From Thioclava sp. GXIMD2076 (GTDB lineage: Bacteria > Pseudomonadota > Alphaproteobacteria > Rhodobacterales > Rhodobacteraceae), in the NCBI RefSeq assembly GCF_037949795.1, contig NZ_CP149932.1:1973001-2037000 (forward strand): a stretch of 64,000 bases of DNA, written 5' to 3'. The notes below the pieces were generated by a model that saw nothing but the letters and a program-made list of their open reading frames with translations, had not been told where the DNA came from and did not search any database. Shown in pieces: positions 52,208 through 61,821 of the stretch; the first letter of the stretch is position 1, and each line of letters opens with the position of its first letter. The translations under genes and the position numbers were made by a program.

Positions 52208-54397
52208 ATGGCAAACAAGACCCCCGATATCATCTACACCATTGTTGACGAAGCGCCCCAGCTGGCGTCGGGCTCGCTTCTGCCGATCGTGAGCGCCTTT
52301 GCAGGTGCGGCAGGTCTGGGTGTTGAGACGCGCGATATCTCGCTTGCGGGCCGTATTCTGGCGACCTTCCCCGATTACCTGACCGATGATCAGAAGATCA
52401 CCGATGATCTGGCCGAACTGGGCGAGCTGGTGAAGACGCCCGAGGCCAATGTCATCAAGCTGCCGAATATCTCGGCTTCGGTGCCGCAGCTGACCGCCGC
52501 GATCAAGGAATTGCAGGCGCAGGGCTACAAGCTGCCCGACTATCCCTACGAGCCCTCGACCGACGAGGAAAAGGACGTGCGTGCGCGCTACGACACCATC
52601 AAGGGCTCGGCGGTGAACCCCGTCCTGCGCGAGGGCAACTCGGACCGTCGCTCGGCCAAAGCGGTCAAGAACTACGCCATGCAGCACCCCCATTCGATGG
52701 GCGAATGGTCGAAAGACAGCAAGACCACCGTGGCCTCGATGCCCGGCAATGACTTCTTTGCCAATGAAAAGTCGGCGACTCTGTCGGACGCCACTGGCGC
52801 GAAGATCGTCTTCACCGCCGAAGACGGCACCGAGACCGTTCTGAAATCGGGTCTGAAATATCAGGCCGGCGAGATCGTCGATGCGACCTTCCTCTCGGCC
52901 AAGGCGCTCAATGCGTTTGTCAAAGCCGAGATCGAGAGCATGGAGCCGGGCGTGCTGTTCTCTGTCCATCTCAAAGCCACGATGATGAAGGTCTCCGACC
53001 CGATCATCTTCGGCCATTTCGTGTCGGTCTATCTGGAAGACTTCCTTGCCAAGCATGGCGAGACCGTGAAGGCATTGGGCTTCAACCCCAATGGCGGCAT
53101 CGGTGATCTGGAAGCCCGCATCAAGGGCAATGCCGAGCTGGAAGCGGACCTGAAGGCAGCGCTGGCCGCCAAGCCGCCGATGTATATGGTCAATTCCGAC
53201 AAGGGCATCACCAACCTGCACGTTCCTTCGGATGTGATCATCGACGCGTCGATGCCCGCCGTGATCCGCGCAGGCGGTATCGGCTGGGGTCCGGATGGCA
53301 AAGCTGCCGACACCAACTGCTGCATTCCGGATAACTCCTATGCCGGCGTCTATGACGAGACGATCAATTACTTCAAGGAGACCGGCAAGCTGGACGTGAC
53401 CACCTGTGGCGCGGTCTCCAACGTGGGTCTGATGGCGCAGAAAGCCGAAGAATACGGCTCGCACCCGACCACCTTCGAGATCGCAGCCAATGGCAAGGTC
53501 GAGATCGTTCTGGACAATGGCACCGTGCTGCATTCGCACACTGTCGAAGCAGGCGATATCTGGCGCTCGGCCACGGTCAAGAAAGCGCCGATCGAGGACT
53601 GGATCCGTCTGGCGATCCGCCGCACCAAGGCCACCGGCCTTGCGGCCTTCTGGCTCGATGCCAACCGCGCCCATGACGCCGAGCTGATCAAATATGTCGA
53701 ACCCGCTCTGAAAGAGGCCGGTATCGAGATCCCGATCATGGCGCCGCGCGAAGCCACCCGCTTTACCTTCGTCGAGATGCGCAAGGGCAATGACGTGGTC
53801 ACCATCACAGGCAACGTGCTGCGCGACTACCTGACCGACCTCTTCCCGATCCTCGAGCTGGGCACCTCGGCCAAGATGCTCTCGATCGTGTCGCTGATGC
53901 AGGGCGGCGGTCTGTTCGAGACCGGTGCAGGTGGCTCGGCCCCCAAACACGTCCAGCAGCTCGTCGAAGAGAACCACCTGCGCTGGGACAGCCTTGGCGA
54001 GTTCTGCGCGCTTGGCGAGAGCTTCAAGTTCCTGGCCGAGAAGGGCAATGCGAAGGCAGGCGTTCTGGCGGCAGCGGTCGAGGATGCGACCCAGAAGGTG
54101 CTCGAGGACAACCGCTCGCCCGAGCGCAAGGTCGGCCAGCCCGATAACCGTTCGTCGCATTACTGGTTTGCCCGTTACTGGGCCGTGGCGATGGCAGCCC
54201 AGGACGAGGATGCCGAGCTGAAGGCGCATTTCGCCCCCATCGCCAAGGCACTTGTGGACGGCGAGGATGCGATCCTCGGCGAGCTGAAAGCGGCAGAGGG
54301 CAAGGCCGTGGATCTGGGTGGCTACTACCACGCCGATCCCGCTAAGGTCGCAGCGGTAATGCGCCCCTCGGCCACGCTGAACGCGATCATCGGCTGA
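52208..54397 (+). CDS. icd: NADP-dependent isocitrate dehydrogenase, monomeric type
   Basis: A 729-residue enzyme, the size of monomeric isocitrate dehydrogenases (about 740). It oxidises isocitrate to 2-oxoglutarate with NADP in the TCA cycle. The signature parts are [15 protein letters not shown], the phosphate/substrate region [52 protein letters not shown] and [25 protein letters not shown]. The start [11 protein letters not shown] is at 52208; longer frames upstream are unsupported. A terminator follows. Confidence 0.97.
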   Translation: MANKTPDIIYTIVDEAPQLASGSLLPIVSAFAGAAGLGVETRDISLAGRILATFPDYLTDDQKITDDLAELGELVKTPEANVIKLPNISASVPQLTAAIKELQAQGYKLPDYPYEPSTDEEKDVRARYDTIKGSAVNPVLREGNSDRRSAKAVKNYAMQHPHSMGEWSKDSKTTVASMPGNDFFANEKSATLSDATGAKIVFTAEDGTETVLKSGLKYQAGEIVDATFLSAKALNAFVKAEIESMEPGVLFSVHLKATMMKVSDPIIFGHFVSVYLEDFLAKHGETVKALGFNPNGGIGDLEARIKGNAELEADLKAALAAKPPMYMVNSDKGITNLHVPSDVIIDASMPAVIRAGGIGWGPDGKAADTNCCIPDNSYAGVYDETINYFKETGKLDVTTCGAVSNVGLMAQKAEEYGSHPTTFEIAANGKVEIVLDNGTVLHSHTVEAGDIWRSATVKKAPIEDWIRLAIRRTKATGLAAFWLDANRAHDAELIKYVEPALKEAGIEIPIMAPREATRFTFVEMRKGNDVVTITGNVLRDYLTDLFPILELGTSAKMLSIVSLMQGGGLFETGAGGSAPKHVQQLVEENHLRWDSLGEFCALGESFKFLAEKGNAKAGVLAAAVEDATQKVLEDNRSPERKVGQPDNRSSHYWFARYWAVAMAAQDEDAELKAHFAPIAKALVDGEDAILGELKAAEGKAVDLGGYYHADPAKVAAVMRPSATLNAIIG

Positions 54398-54420
54398 TCC
54401 AACGGCGTTGAATGATACGG

Positions 54421-54448
54421 AAAAAGGGGGCTCGAAGCCCCCTTTTTT
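54421..54448 (+). terminator. Rho-independent terminator after icd
   Basis: AAAAAGGGGGCT (54421-54432) pairs with AGCCCCCTTTTT (54436-54447), followed by Ts. A strong terminator 24 bases past the stop. Confidence 0.9.
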
Positions 54449-54590
54449 ATGCCGGACCACTTCAGATAGCGCAAATCCTGCCCTGAGCCAGCTTGTCAAA
54501 AAACCTTAATACAAATGGCAAGGAGACGTCACATAGGCGCTTTAGCGCTTCGCTCAACAGATCACGACAGCCTCACGAAGGGGATAGAAG

Positions 54591-55907
54591 ATGTTGAAGA
54601 CGTTGATGATGGGCACCGCACTTGTGGCGGCCTCGGCAACCATGGCGGCGGCCAAGACGCAGGTCACTTGGTGGCATGCGATGGGCGGCGAGCTGGGCCA
54701 GAAGCTCGAAGAGATCGTGGCCGATTACAACGCCAGCCAGGATGAATATGAAGTCATTCCGACTTATAAAGGCACCTATACCGAAACGATGACTGCGGCG
54801 ATCGCCGCGTTCCGCGCCAAGCAGCAGCCCGATATCGTGCAGGTCTTCGAGGTGGGCGCCGGAACGATGATGGCGGCCAAGGGCGCGGTCTATCCGGTCT
54901 ACCAGCTGATGAAGGATGCGGGCGCCGATTTCGACCCCGATGCCTATCTTCCGGCGGTCGCGGGCTATTACACCGACACCGATGGCAATATGCTCTCGAT
55001 GCCCTTCAACTCCTCGACCCCTGTCCTCTATTACAACAAGGACGAGTTTGCCAAAGCGGGTCTCGACCCGAACACGCCGCCCAAGACCTGGGCCGATATG
55101 GAAGCCTTCTCCAAGAAGATCGTCGAGTCGGGCGCGGCGGAGTGCGGTTTCACCAGTGCATGGATCTCATGGGCGCAGACCGAGAATTTCTCGGCATGGC
55201 ACAATCTGCCAATCGGCACGATGGAGAACGGTTTCGGCGGGCTTGGTGCCGAGCTGACGCTGGCTGATGACCTGCGTGCGCGTCACTGGGGCAATCTGGC
55301 CAAATGGCAGAAAGAGGGTCTTTACCGCTATGCCGGTCCGGGCGGTGGCGATGACGCAAACCCCGCCTTCCAGTCGGGCACCTGTGCGATGGTCATGAAC
55401 TCCTCGGGGTCGCGCGCGGGTCTGATGGCGAATTCCAGATTCGATGTCGGCGTCGGCATGCTGCCCTATTACGATGATGTCGCGGGCGCACCGCAGAACT
55501 CGATCATCGGCGGCGCGACGCTCTGGGTCCTGCAGGGCCACTCGAAAGAGGAATATAAGGGTGTGGCCGATTTCTTCACCTATCTCTCCTCGCCGGAAGT
55601 GCAGGCCGATTGGCACCAGTTCTCGGGCTATCTGCCGATCACCAAAGCGGCCTATTCGCTCAGCCAGGAGCAGGGCTATTACGAGCAGAACCCCGGCGCG
55701 GATGTGGCGATCAAGCAGATCACGCTGAACACTCCTACCGAGAATTCTAAAGGTCTGCGCTTTGGCAATTACGTCCAGATCCGCTCGATCATCGATGAGG
55801 AATTCGAGGCGCTTCTGGGCGGTAAGAAAACCGCGATGGAGGCCCTGCAGTCGGTTGACGAGCGCGGCAACAAGCTTCTGCGCGAGTTCGAGAAAGCCAA
55901 CCAGTAA
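54591..55907 (+). CDS. ugpB: sn-Glycerol-3-phosphate ABC transporter, solute-binding protein
   Basis: A 438-residue periplasmic receptor. The signal peptide MLKTLMMGTALVAASATMAAA is followed by TQVTWWHAMGGELGQKLEEIV, the UgpB start. YNASQDEYEVIPTYKGTYTETM and FRAKQQPDIVQVFEVGAGTMMAAKGA are family blocks. MPFNSSTPVLYYNKD, SAWISWAQTENFSAWHN and PYYDDVAGAPQNSIIGGATLWVL follow. Four ugp genes follow in order, making a whole importer. A hairpin sits after this gene. Confidence 0.94.
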   Translation: MLKTLMMGTALVAASATMAAAKTQVTWWHAMGGELGQKLEEIVADYNASQDEYEVIPTYKGTYTETMTAAIAAFRAKQQPDIVQVFEVGAGTMMAAKGAVYPVYQLMKDAGADFDPDAYLPAVAGYYTDTDGNMLSMPFNSSTPVLYYNKDEFAKAGLDPNTPPKTWADMEAFSKKIVESGAAECGFTSAWISWAQTENFSAWHNLPIGTMENGFGGLGAELTLADDLRARHWGNLAKWQKEGLYRYAGPGGGDDANPAFQSGTCAMVMNSSGSRAGLMANSRFDVGVGMLPYYDDVAGAPQNSIIGGATLWVLQGHSKEEYKGVADFFTYLSSPEVQADWHQFSGYLPITKAAYSLSQEQGYYEQNPGADVAIKQITLNTPTENSKGLRFGNYVQIRSIIDEEFEALLGGKKTAMEALQSVDERGNKLLREFEKANQ

Positions 55908-55923
55908 CGGCTGACACAGTCCG

Positions 55924-55952
55924 CGAAGGCCCGCGCATCTGGCGGGCCTTCG
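55924..55952 (+). terminator. Intra-operon hairpin between ugpB and ugpA
   Basis: CGAAGGCCCGC (55924-55934) pairs with GCGGGCCTTCG (55942-55952) around a 7-base loop. No T run follows, so it more likely protects the ugpB mRNA or partly ends transcription. Confidence 0.6.
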
Positions 55953-55974
55953 TGCCGTTTGACAGGATCTGACG

Positions 55975-56859
55975 ATGCAGACCAAAAAGACGATCTTCCG
56001 CTCAAAAGGGCTGCCCTATCTGCTCCTTGCCCCGCAGCTGGTGATCACCGTGATCTTCTTCCTCTGGCCTGCGGGGCAGGCCATGTGGCAGAGCTTCCTG
56101 CGGCAGGATGCGTTCGGGTTTTCCACGCAATTCGTGGGGCTCGAAAACTATATCGCGCTGTTTGAGGATCCGAGCTATCTGAACTCTTTCAAGGTCACGG
56201 CGGTGTTCTCGGTGCTGGTGGCGGGCGTGTCGATGGGGGCGGGGCTGTTGTTTGCCGCCTGTGTGGACCGCGTGATCCGCGCCAACCGTGCCTATACCAC
56301 GCTTCTGGTCTGGCCCTATGCGGTGGCACCTGCGGTGGCAGGGGTTTTGTGGTGGTTCATGTTCAACCCGACCATTGGCATTATGTCCTATGCACTGCGC
56401 CAGTTGGGCTATGATTGGAACCAGTCGACCCATGCAAGTGATGCGATGATCCTTGTGGTGCTGGCGGCGAGCTGGAAACAGATCAGCTATAATTTCCTGT
56501 TCTTCGTGGCGGGGTTGCAGGCCATTCCAGCCTCATTGCGCGAGGCGGCGGCCATTGATGGCGCAGGCCCCGTGAAGCGCTTCTGGAGCGTGGTCTTCCC
56601 GCTTCTGTCGCCCACGACCTTCTTCCTGCTGGTGATCAACATCACCTACACGATGTTCGACACCTTTGCCGTGATCGATGCGGCCACCGCGGGCGGACCG
56701 GCGCAAGCCACCAATATCCTTGTCTACAAGGTCTATCAGGACGGGTTCGTGGGGCTCAACATGGGGGCGTCGGCGGCGCAATCGGTGGTGCTGATGGGCA
56801 TTGTTATTGCCCTGACCGTGATCCAGTTCCGCTATATCGAACGTAAGGTGGAGTATTGA
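55975..56859 (+). CDS. ugpA: Glycerol-3-phosphate ABC transporter permease UgpA
   Basis: A 294-residue membrane protein with six helices. It begins with [33 protein letters not shown], the UgpA/MalF-type opening. The EAA loop, contacting the ATPase, is [29 protein letters not shown] near residue 185. [22 protein letters not shown] is typical. AGGAT lies upstream. It overlaps the ugpE ribosome site. Confidence 0.94.
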   Translation: MQTKKTIFRSKGLPYLLLAPQLVITVIFFLWPAGQAMWQSFLRQDAFGFSTQFVGLENYIALFEDPSYLNSFKVTAVFSVLVAGVSMGAGLLFAACVDRVIRANRAYTTLLVWPYAVAPAVAGVLWWFMFNPTIGIMSYALRQLGYDWNQSTHASDAMILVVLAASWKQISYNFLFFVAGLQAIPASLREAAAIDGAGPVKRFWSVVFPLLSPTTFFLLVINITYTMFDTFAVIDAATAGGPAQATNILVYKVYQDGFVGLNMGASAAQSVVLMGIVIALTVIQFRYIERKVEY

Positions 56860-56860
56860 G

Positions 56861-57709
56861 ATGGTCGAGAACAGACCGCTTCTGACAATCCTGTCGCATG
56901 TCATCCTGATCCTCGGTGTGGCCGCCGTGGCGCTGCCCGTGTGGCTCGCGCTTGTGGCCTCCACCCATCCGACCTCGAGTTTCGTGTCGGGCACCGTGCC
57001 CTTGTGGTTCGGCTCCGAGGGGATCAGATCCTATCTCACCATGCTGGGTCAGGGGGTCTCGACCTCGGGCACACCGCCGCTGGGGCATATGCTGTTCAAC
57101 AGCCTCGTGATGGCGCTGACCATCACCATCGGCAAGATCGCGATCTCGATCACCTCGGCCTTTGCCATCTGCTATTTCCGCTTTCCGGGCCGGCAGCTGG
57201 CCTTCTGGATGATCTTCATCACGCTGATGCTGCCTGTCGAGGTGCGGATCGTGCCGACCTTCGAGGTGGTGGCCAATCTGGGGCTCCTCAACTCTTATGC
57301 GGGGCTGTCCATCCCGCTCATCGCCTCGGCCACGGCGACCTTCCTTTTCCGGCAGGTGTTCCTGACACTGCCCGACGAGCTGACCGAGGCCGCGCGGATC
57401 GACGGGGCGGGGCCGCTGAAATTCTTCTGGGATCATGCGCTGCCGCTGTCGCGCACCAATATCGCGGCGCTTTCGGTGATTTTGTTCATCTATGGCTGGA
57501 ACCAGTATCTCTGGCCGCTGATCGTCACCACCGACGAGCGCTATTACACCATTGTCATGGGGATCAAACGGATGGCTTCGGTCGTCGATGATATCCCGCG
57601 CTGGAACGAGGTCATGGCGACTGTCGTGCTGGCCATGCTGCCCCCCGTGATCGTGGTGATCGCAATGCAGAAGCTCTTTGTCAAAGGGCTTGTCGAGACG
57701 GAGAAATAA
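56861..57709 (+). CDS. ugpE: Glycerol-3-phosphate ABC transporter permease UgpE
   Basis: A 282-residue permease with six helices. Its start (one base after the ugpA stop) carries GGAG. Seen: [44 protein letters not shown], the EAA loop [35 protein letters not shown] (in runs), and [21 protein letters not shown]. It pairs with UgpA. Confidence 0.94.
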   Translation: MVENRPLLTILSHVILILGVAAVALPVWLALVASTHPTSSFVSGTVPLWFGSEGIRSYLTMLGQGVSTSGTPPLGHMLFNSLVMALTITIGKIAISITSAFAICYFRFPGRQLAFWMIFITLMLPVEVRIVPTFEVVANLGLLNSYAGLSIPLIASATATFLFRQVFLTLPDELTEAARIDGAGPLKFFWDHALPLSRTNIAALSVILFIYGWNQYLWPLIVTTDERYYTIVMGIKRMASVVDDIPRWNEVMATVVLAMLPPVIVVIAMQKLFVKGLVETEK

Positions 57710-57710
57710 C

Positions 57711-58796
57711 ATGGCCGCAATTACCCTATCGGAAGTCGTCAAGACCTATGCAGGCGCTACGGCCCCCACGGTGAAGAGCGTCGATCTGACCATCGAGGAT
57801 GGCGAGTTCTGCGTGCTGGTCGGGCCATCGGGCTGCGGGAAATCCACGCTGTTGCGGATGATCGCGGGGCTTGAAACGGTGACGGGCGGCGAGATCGCCA
57901 TTGGCGAGCGGGTCGTGAACGAACTCGAGCCGATGGATCGCGACATCGCGATGGTGTTCCAGAACTACGCGCTCTATCCGCATATGTCGGTGCGCGAGAA
58001 CCTGTCTTACGGGCTGAAAAACCGCCGCATGCCCAAGCCCGAGATCGCCGCGCGTGTCGAGGAGGTCGCCCGTATTCTGCAGATCGGGCCGTTCCTCGAC
58101 CGCAAACCGCGCGCGCTGTCGGGCGGGCAGCGCCAGCGGGTGGCGATGGGGCGCGCCATCGTGCGCGAGCCTTCGGTCTTCCTGTTCGACGAGCCGCTCT
58201 CCAACCTCGATGCGAAACTGCGCGTATCGATGCGCGGCGAGATCAAGCAGCTGCAAAAGCGCCTTGGCACCACCTCGGTCTATGTCACCCATGACCAGAT
58301 GGAGGCGATGACACTGGCCGATAAGCTGGTCGTGCTCAATGGCGGGCAGATCGAACAGGTGGGCACGCCGCTCGAGTTGTATCGCACTCCGCAGACCGTG
58401 TTTGTTGCGGGCTTCATCGGCTCGCCGGGGATGAACCTGATCGATGCGCGGATCGAGAACAATGTGCTGATGGTCGATGATCTGGCCATTGCTGCGGATG
58501 TGCCGGGGCGCGGCGAGGTCGTGGCGGGGCTCAGGCCCGAGACGGTCACCCTGTGGGCAGGCGCGGGGGCGTTCCGCACCGCTTATGTCGAGGATCTGGG
58601 CAATAGCCGCCTTGTGCATGGCACGCTGGGTGGCCAGCCCTTTGCCGCGCAGGTGCCGCCCGAGACGGAGATCGAGCCGAACATGCAGCTTGCGGTCGAC
58701 CCCGCCGGCCTCCATCTTTTCGATCCGATCACGGGGCGGCGTATCGGGCAGGGTGCGCATCCCGCGACACAGACCCCGCAGTTGATGGGCATTTGA
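57711..58796 (+). CDS. ugpC: Glycerol-3-phosphate ABC transporter ATPase UgpC
   Basis: A 361-residue ATPase of the MalK/UgpC type. Walker A is [14 protein letters not shown] near residue 40, the signature is [16 protein letters not shown], Walker B is [17 protein letters not shown], and the H-loop is [10 protein letters not shown]. The C-terminal OB-fold regulatory domain runs from about residue 240. [10 protein letters not shown] and [19 protein letters not shown] belong to it. It is the last gene of the operon, followed by a palindrome. Confidence 0.95.
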   Translation: MAAITLSEVVKTYAGATAPTVKSVDLTIEDGEFCVLVGPSGCGKSTLLRMIAGLETVTGGEIAIGERVVNELEPMDRDIAMVFQNYALYPHMSVRENLSYGLKNRRMPKPEIAARVEEVARILQIGPFLDRKPRALSGGQRQRVAMGRAIVREPSVFLFDEPLSNLDAKLRVSMRGEIKQLQKRLGTTSVYVTHDQMEAMTLADKLVVLNGGQIEQVGTPLELYRTPQTVFVAGFIGSPGMNLIDARIENNVLMVDDLAIAADVPGRGEVVAGLRPETVTLWAGAGAFRTAYVEDLGNSRLVHGTLGGQPFAAQVPPETEIEPNMQLAVDPAGLHLFDPITGRRIGQGAHPATQTPQLMGI

Positions 58797-58821
58797 GCAA
58801 TACGCGATTGCATAAATGCAG

Positions 58822-58843
58822 CGGAAAGGCGCGCGCCTTTCCG
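58822..58843. terminator. Palindromic hairpin between ugpC and the DUF2177 gene
   Basis: A perfect 22-base palindrome that abuts the stop of the DUF2177 gene. It can terminate both convergent genes, but no T runs are clear. Confidence 0.6.
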
Positions 58844-59245
58844 TCAGTCGAAGAGACGCGCCACCAGCACACCGAGCCACAGCGAGACACCGGTCAGCAC
58901 CGTGCCCCAGAGCGTATCGGTGATGACCTGCTCCCACGACCAGTCGCGCATCACCGCGAGCGAGGTAAACTCGTAGGTGCCATAGGCCAACGCTCCCAAC
59001 ACCGCGCCGTTGATCAGCGCCTGCACCGGCGCATCGGCACGAAGCGCGGGCAGGCTGACCAGAAATACCGCGCCCGCCACATAGGCCAGATAGAAGACCG
59101 CCGCAGGCCCCATGCGGAACGGATCGGCATAGAGGTCCGAGATATGGCGGTCGAAGACCGGTTTCACGATGAATTTCAGCCCGACCATATCGAGACCGAG
59201 AAAAATGATTGTGGAGGCGATATAGGCCGAGAGGATCTGGAGCAT
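58844..59245 (-). CDS. DUF2177 membrane protein
   Basis: A 133-residue integral membrane protein of the DUF2177 family, with four hydrophobic segments. It starts MLQILSAYIASTIIFLGLDMVGLKF, and continues with AAVFYLAYVAGAVFLVSLPALRA and a block GTYEFTSLAVMRDWSWEQVITDTLWGTVLTGVSLWLG (in runs). Function unknown. AAAAGGAG precedes ATG 59245. Confidence 0.85.
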   Translation of the reverse strand: MLQILSAYIASTIIFLGLDMVGLKFIVKPVFDRHISDLYADPFRMGPAAVFYLAYVAGAVFLVSLPALRADAPVQALINGAVLGALAYGTYEFTSLAVMRDWSWEQVITDTLWGTVLTGVSLWLGVLVARLFD

Positions 59246-59317
59246 GGGGCTCTCCTTTTGGAACTGTTGCAAGAGCAACGCCGCCCGTGGCGCGGAAGTT
59301 TCAGCGTGTTGCGGAAA

Positions 59318-60394
59318 TCATGCGCCCCAGGTCCGTTCCAGCAACCCCAGCCAGTTCTCATGGGCGATCTTCTTTACCAGATCCTCGCCAAAGCCGTGAT
59401 CGAGCATTGCCTGCAGCAATTTGGGCAGGCCCGAGACATCGCCAAGACAGGACGGAATGTCGGCCCCGTCGAAATCCGAGCCGAGCCCGATATGATCCTC
59501 GCCGAGGATCGACAGAAGGTGGTCGAGATGGCGCATCATCTCGTCCCAGCCGCAATCGTCGCGCATCCCGTCGGGGCGCAGGAATTGCGTGGCATAATTG
59601 AGGCCGACCATCCCGCCGGTCTCGCGGATCTGCGTCAGTTGGCGATCGGTCAGATTGCGCGCCGATGGCGTGACCACATGCGCATTGGAATGGGTGGCCA
59701 CCAGAGGTGCGTCGCTCAGGCGGGCCACATCGTCGAAGCCCTTCTCGTTGAGATGGCTCAGATCGATCATGATTTTCAGCGCATTGCATTCGCGGATCAG
59801 GTCCTTGCCCGCCATGGTCAGCCCGTCGCCGGTATCGGGGGAGGAGGGATAGGCAAAGGGCACCCCGTGGCCAAAGACGGTGGGCCGCGACCAGACCGGT
59901 CCGAGCGAGCGCAGCCCCGCCGCGTGCCAGACATGGAGCGAATCCAGATCGGGGCTGATCGCCTCCGCGCCCTCCATATGCAGAATCGCCGCGATCTTTC
60001 CGGCGGCCATCGCGGCCCGGATCTGGGCGGATGTCCTGCAAATTTGCAGATCACCCTTGCGTTCGAGCCACATCAGATGGCCGGTCTCGGCCAATGCTAC
60101 ATCCACCGCTTCGGTCATCGGCATCATTGGTGGCAGATCGAGGCAATAGGGCGGGTTATCCATCGCGGCAAACATCTGCGCCAGATCGCCCGACATCGGC
60201 GAGGGGGTGTAGATGGCAAAAAAGCCGCCTGCAAAATTTCCTGCCTTGGCGCGCGGTAGGTCGATCTGTCCGCGACCATCCGCACCGCTCCAGATCGCCT
60301 CGCGGCGGGCAGGATCTTTCAAAAGCCGCAGCAGGAAGTCGTTATGGCCGTCGAAAACGGGGATCTGGGGCAAACTGGACACGAAACTCTCCAT
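59318..60394 (-). CDS. Membrane dipeptidase (peptidase family M19)
   Basis: A 358-residue zinc dipeptidase of the renal dipeptidase type. The first metal site is PVFDGHNDFLLRLL (H-x-D-like HND) near residue 16. The bridging Glu is in LHMEGAEAIS, the His of the second site is in DLSHLNEKGFDDVARLS and the next in THSNAHVV, and the last Asp is in GLGSDFDGAD. PRAKAGNFAGGFFAIY is typical. In bacteria some act on D-amino-acid dipeptides or pyoverdine-like peptides. It is divergent from the LysR gene. Confidence 0.92.
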   Translation of the reverse strand: MESFVSSLPQIPVFDGHNDFLLRLLKDPARREAIWSGADGRGQIDLPRAKAGNFAGGFFAIYTPSPMSGDLAQMFAAMDNPPYCLDLPPMMPMTEAVDVALAETGHLMWLERKGDLQICRTSAQIRAAMAAGKIAAILHMEGAEAISPDLDSLHVWHAAGLRSLGPVWSRPTVFGHGVPFAYPSSPDTGDGLTMAGKDLIRECNALKIMIDLSHLNEKGFDDVARLSDAPLVATHSNAHVVTPSARNLTDRQLTQIRETGGMVGLNYATQFLRPDGMRDDCGWDEMMRHLDHLLSILGEDHIGLGSDFDGADIPSCLGDVSGLPKLLQAMLDHGFGEDLVKKIAHENWLGLLERTWGA

Positions 60395-60529
60395 CGGATT
60401 TCTGGGCGCGGGCTGCCCGGAAGGCCGCACCTGCGCTAATGAGTCGCAGTGAACACCCTTTGCCGGATGTGTAAAAGAGCCGATTGCGTCGAATTGACAT
60501 TCATATTTCTGCAGAGCTACATTGCACAA

Positions 60530-61429
60530 ATGCAGCATGAATTCGACTGGAACGATCTGAAGTTCTTTCTTGCACTTCACAGATCAAAACGCATGGTCGC
60601 GGCCGCGCAGGCGCTCGGGATCGACCAGACCACAATCGCACGGCGTGTGCGCCAGCTGGAGAAATCCATTGGCGCGCAGCTTTTCACCAAATCTCCCGAT
60701 GGCTACGAGGTCACGCCCGCGGGCGAACGTATCCTGCCGATGGCGCTCGAGATCGAGCGCGCGACAGGGCGGGCCCGCGAGGAGATCGGGGGCGAGGCGG
60801 GACGCGCCTCGGGCACCGTCAGGGTGGGCGCGCCCGACGGTCTGGGGATCCACTTCGTGGCGCCCGTGCTCACGCAATTCCAAGAGGAGTATCCCGATAT
60901 CCGGATCGAGCTTTTGGTCCGCTCGCGCACGTTCCGGCTGTCTCGGCAAGAGGCGCACCTAACGTTTTCAATGGCTTTGCCGACATCAGGGCGGCTTCTG
61001 GCACGGCGGATGACGGAATACCATCTGGGGTTCTACGCCTCGCGGGACTATCTGGCAAAGCATGGAACGCCCAAGACGATCGATGACCTTAAGGCCCATA
61101 ACTATGTGGGCTATGTCGACGAGCTGCTGCCCACGGATGCGATGCGCTATCAGGTCGAGCTGGGGATCACCAATCCCGTGCTCTTCGGTTCGAACTCGAT
61201 CCTCGCGCAGCGTGAGGCTATCCGGGAGGGCGCGGGGATCGGTGTGCTGCCCGCCTATGTTATCCATGACGATCCCGATCTCGTGCCGATCCTCGCGCCG
61301 CGCCATGTGCTCAAGCGCACGATGTGGATCCTGTCGCACCAGTCCACCGAAGACCTCGCGCGGGTCCGGCTTGTCTCGGAATATTTACAGAACGCGACCC
61401 GCGCATCGCGGGCCCGTTTCGTGTTGTGA
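60530..61429 (+). CDS. LysR-family transcriptional regulator
   Basis: A 299-residue LysR regulator. The N-terminal winged helix-turn-helix is DWNDLKFFLALHRSKRMVAAAQALGIDQTTIARRVRQLEKSIGAQLFTKSPDGYEVTPAG (in pieces, residues about 6-63). The effector domain follows with VRVGAPDGLGIHFVAPVLTQF. It lies divergent from the dipeptidase gene, 135 bases between starts, and likely controls it. No Shine-Dalgarno is clear before ATG 60530, while a start at 60449 is far less likely because it extends past the helix-turn-helix. Confidence 0.9.
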   Translation: MQHEFDWNDLKFFLALHRSKRMVAAAQALGIDQTTIARRVRQLEKSIGAQLFTKSPDGYEVTPAGERILPMALEIERATGRAREEIGGEAGRASGTVRVGAPDGLGIHFVAPVLTQFQEEYPDIRIELLVRSRTFRLSRQEAHLTFSMALPTSGRLLARRMTEYHLGFYASRDYLAKHGTPKTIDDLKAHNYVGYVDELLPTDAMRYQVELGITNPVLFGSNSILAQREAIREGAGIGVLPAYVIHDDPDLVPILAPRHVLKRTMWILSHQSTEDLARVRLVSEYLQNATRASRARFVL

Positions 61430-61585
61430 CGCCGCGTCCCGAGGGCGGAATCCGGATTTGATTGACCCTAGGTAAATCAAGAAACTTGAATAACCCGCTG
61501 GACGTCGGATGCGCCACATGCTTCAACTGCCTTACACGGTTCGAACCTGTCGTGCTTGGGTCCGGATCGAGTGGGAGGAACGACA

Positions 61586-61684
61586 ATGATGCCGGTTGCA
61601 TATCGGCTCTCGGGGAGGGGAGCTGGTGTCGGGTTGGAGGACCCTCGGTGTGATTGCTGTGGATCTGCAAGTCAGATCAAATAA
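61586..61684 (+). CDS. Candidate small ORF, 32 residues, strong ribosome site
   Basis: The open frame starts with two ATGs (61586 and 61589), five and eight bases after GGGAGGAA. It would encode MMPVAYRLSGRGAGV... ending in RCDCCGSASQIK, with three cysteines (C-x-C-C). The stop lies directly before the terminator stem at 61685. No homology is known to me. It could be a real small protein or a leader peptide. An overlapping Cys-rich frame from 61462 (63 residues, TTG start) has no good ribosome site. Confidence 0.35.
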   Translation: MMPVAYRLSGRGAGVGLEDPRCDCCGSASQIK

Positions 61685-61746
61685 GGACCGTATCGTGCCC
61701 CTGATCGGGGAGGACAGGCGCGGCGCGATACGGTCCACTTTTTTCA
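61685..61746 (+). terminator. Large terminator structure with nested hairpin
   Basis: GGACCGTATCG (61685-61695) pairs with CGATACGGTCC (61726-61736). An inner CCCC-TGATC-GGGG hairpin lies between them. The Ts at 61739-61744 follow. A rho-independent terminator on the plus strand. Confidence 0.65.
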
Positions 61747-61758
61747 GACACGCAGAGT

Positions 61759-61780
61759 GGCGCCCGATGGGCGCCTTTTT
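61759..61780 (+). terminator. Second plus-strand terminator
   Basis: GGCGCCC-GAT-GGGCGCC is followed by TTTTT. It lies about 20 bases beyond the first one. Confidence 0.75.
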
Positions 61781-61821
61781 CAGTTTATACGCCTGTCCGG
61801 CAAGGCCACGTCCGGCAGGAC

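Larger units (their letters stand above)
61430..61821. other. Structured noncoding region with small ORF and tandem terminators
   Basis: About 390 bases between the LysR and lysozyme-like genes. Seen in order: TTGACC (61463-61468), a TCAAG-AAA-CTTGA dyad (61477-61489), a strong Shine-Dalgarno (GGGAGGAA, 61573-61580) before a 32-codon ORF, a 6-bp hairpin (61662-61667 with 61673-61678), and two terminators. The transcript would end far beyond LysR, so a separate small RNA or small-protein gene is likely. Not a tRNA. Confidence 0.5.

Noticed and set aside
52010..54499. Open frame of about 829 codons antisense to icd
   Set aside because: The opposite strand encodes an unmistakable monomeric isocitrate dehydrogenase over the same bases; the antisense reading has no family pattern.
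61538..61547. GGTTCGAACC resembling a tRNA T-loop
   Set aside because: No 5-bp T-stem and no matching acceptor stem, D-arm or anticodon arm can be built on either strand.
61462..61653. 63-residue Cys-rich frame overlapping the 32-codon ORF
   Set aside because: TTG start without a well spaced ribosome site, and the other frame has a much better one. Not fully excluded.
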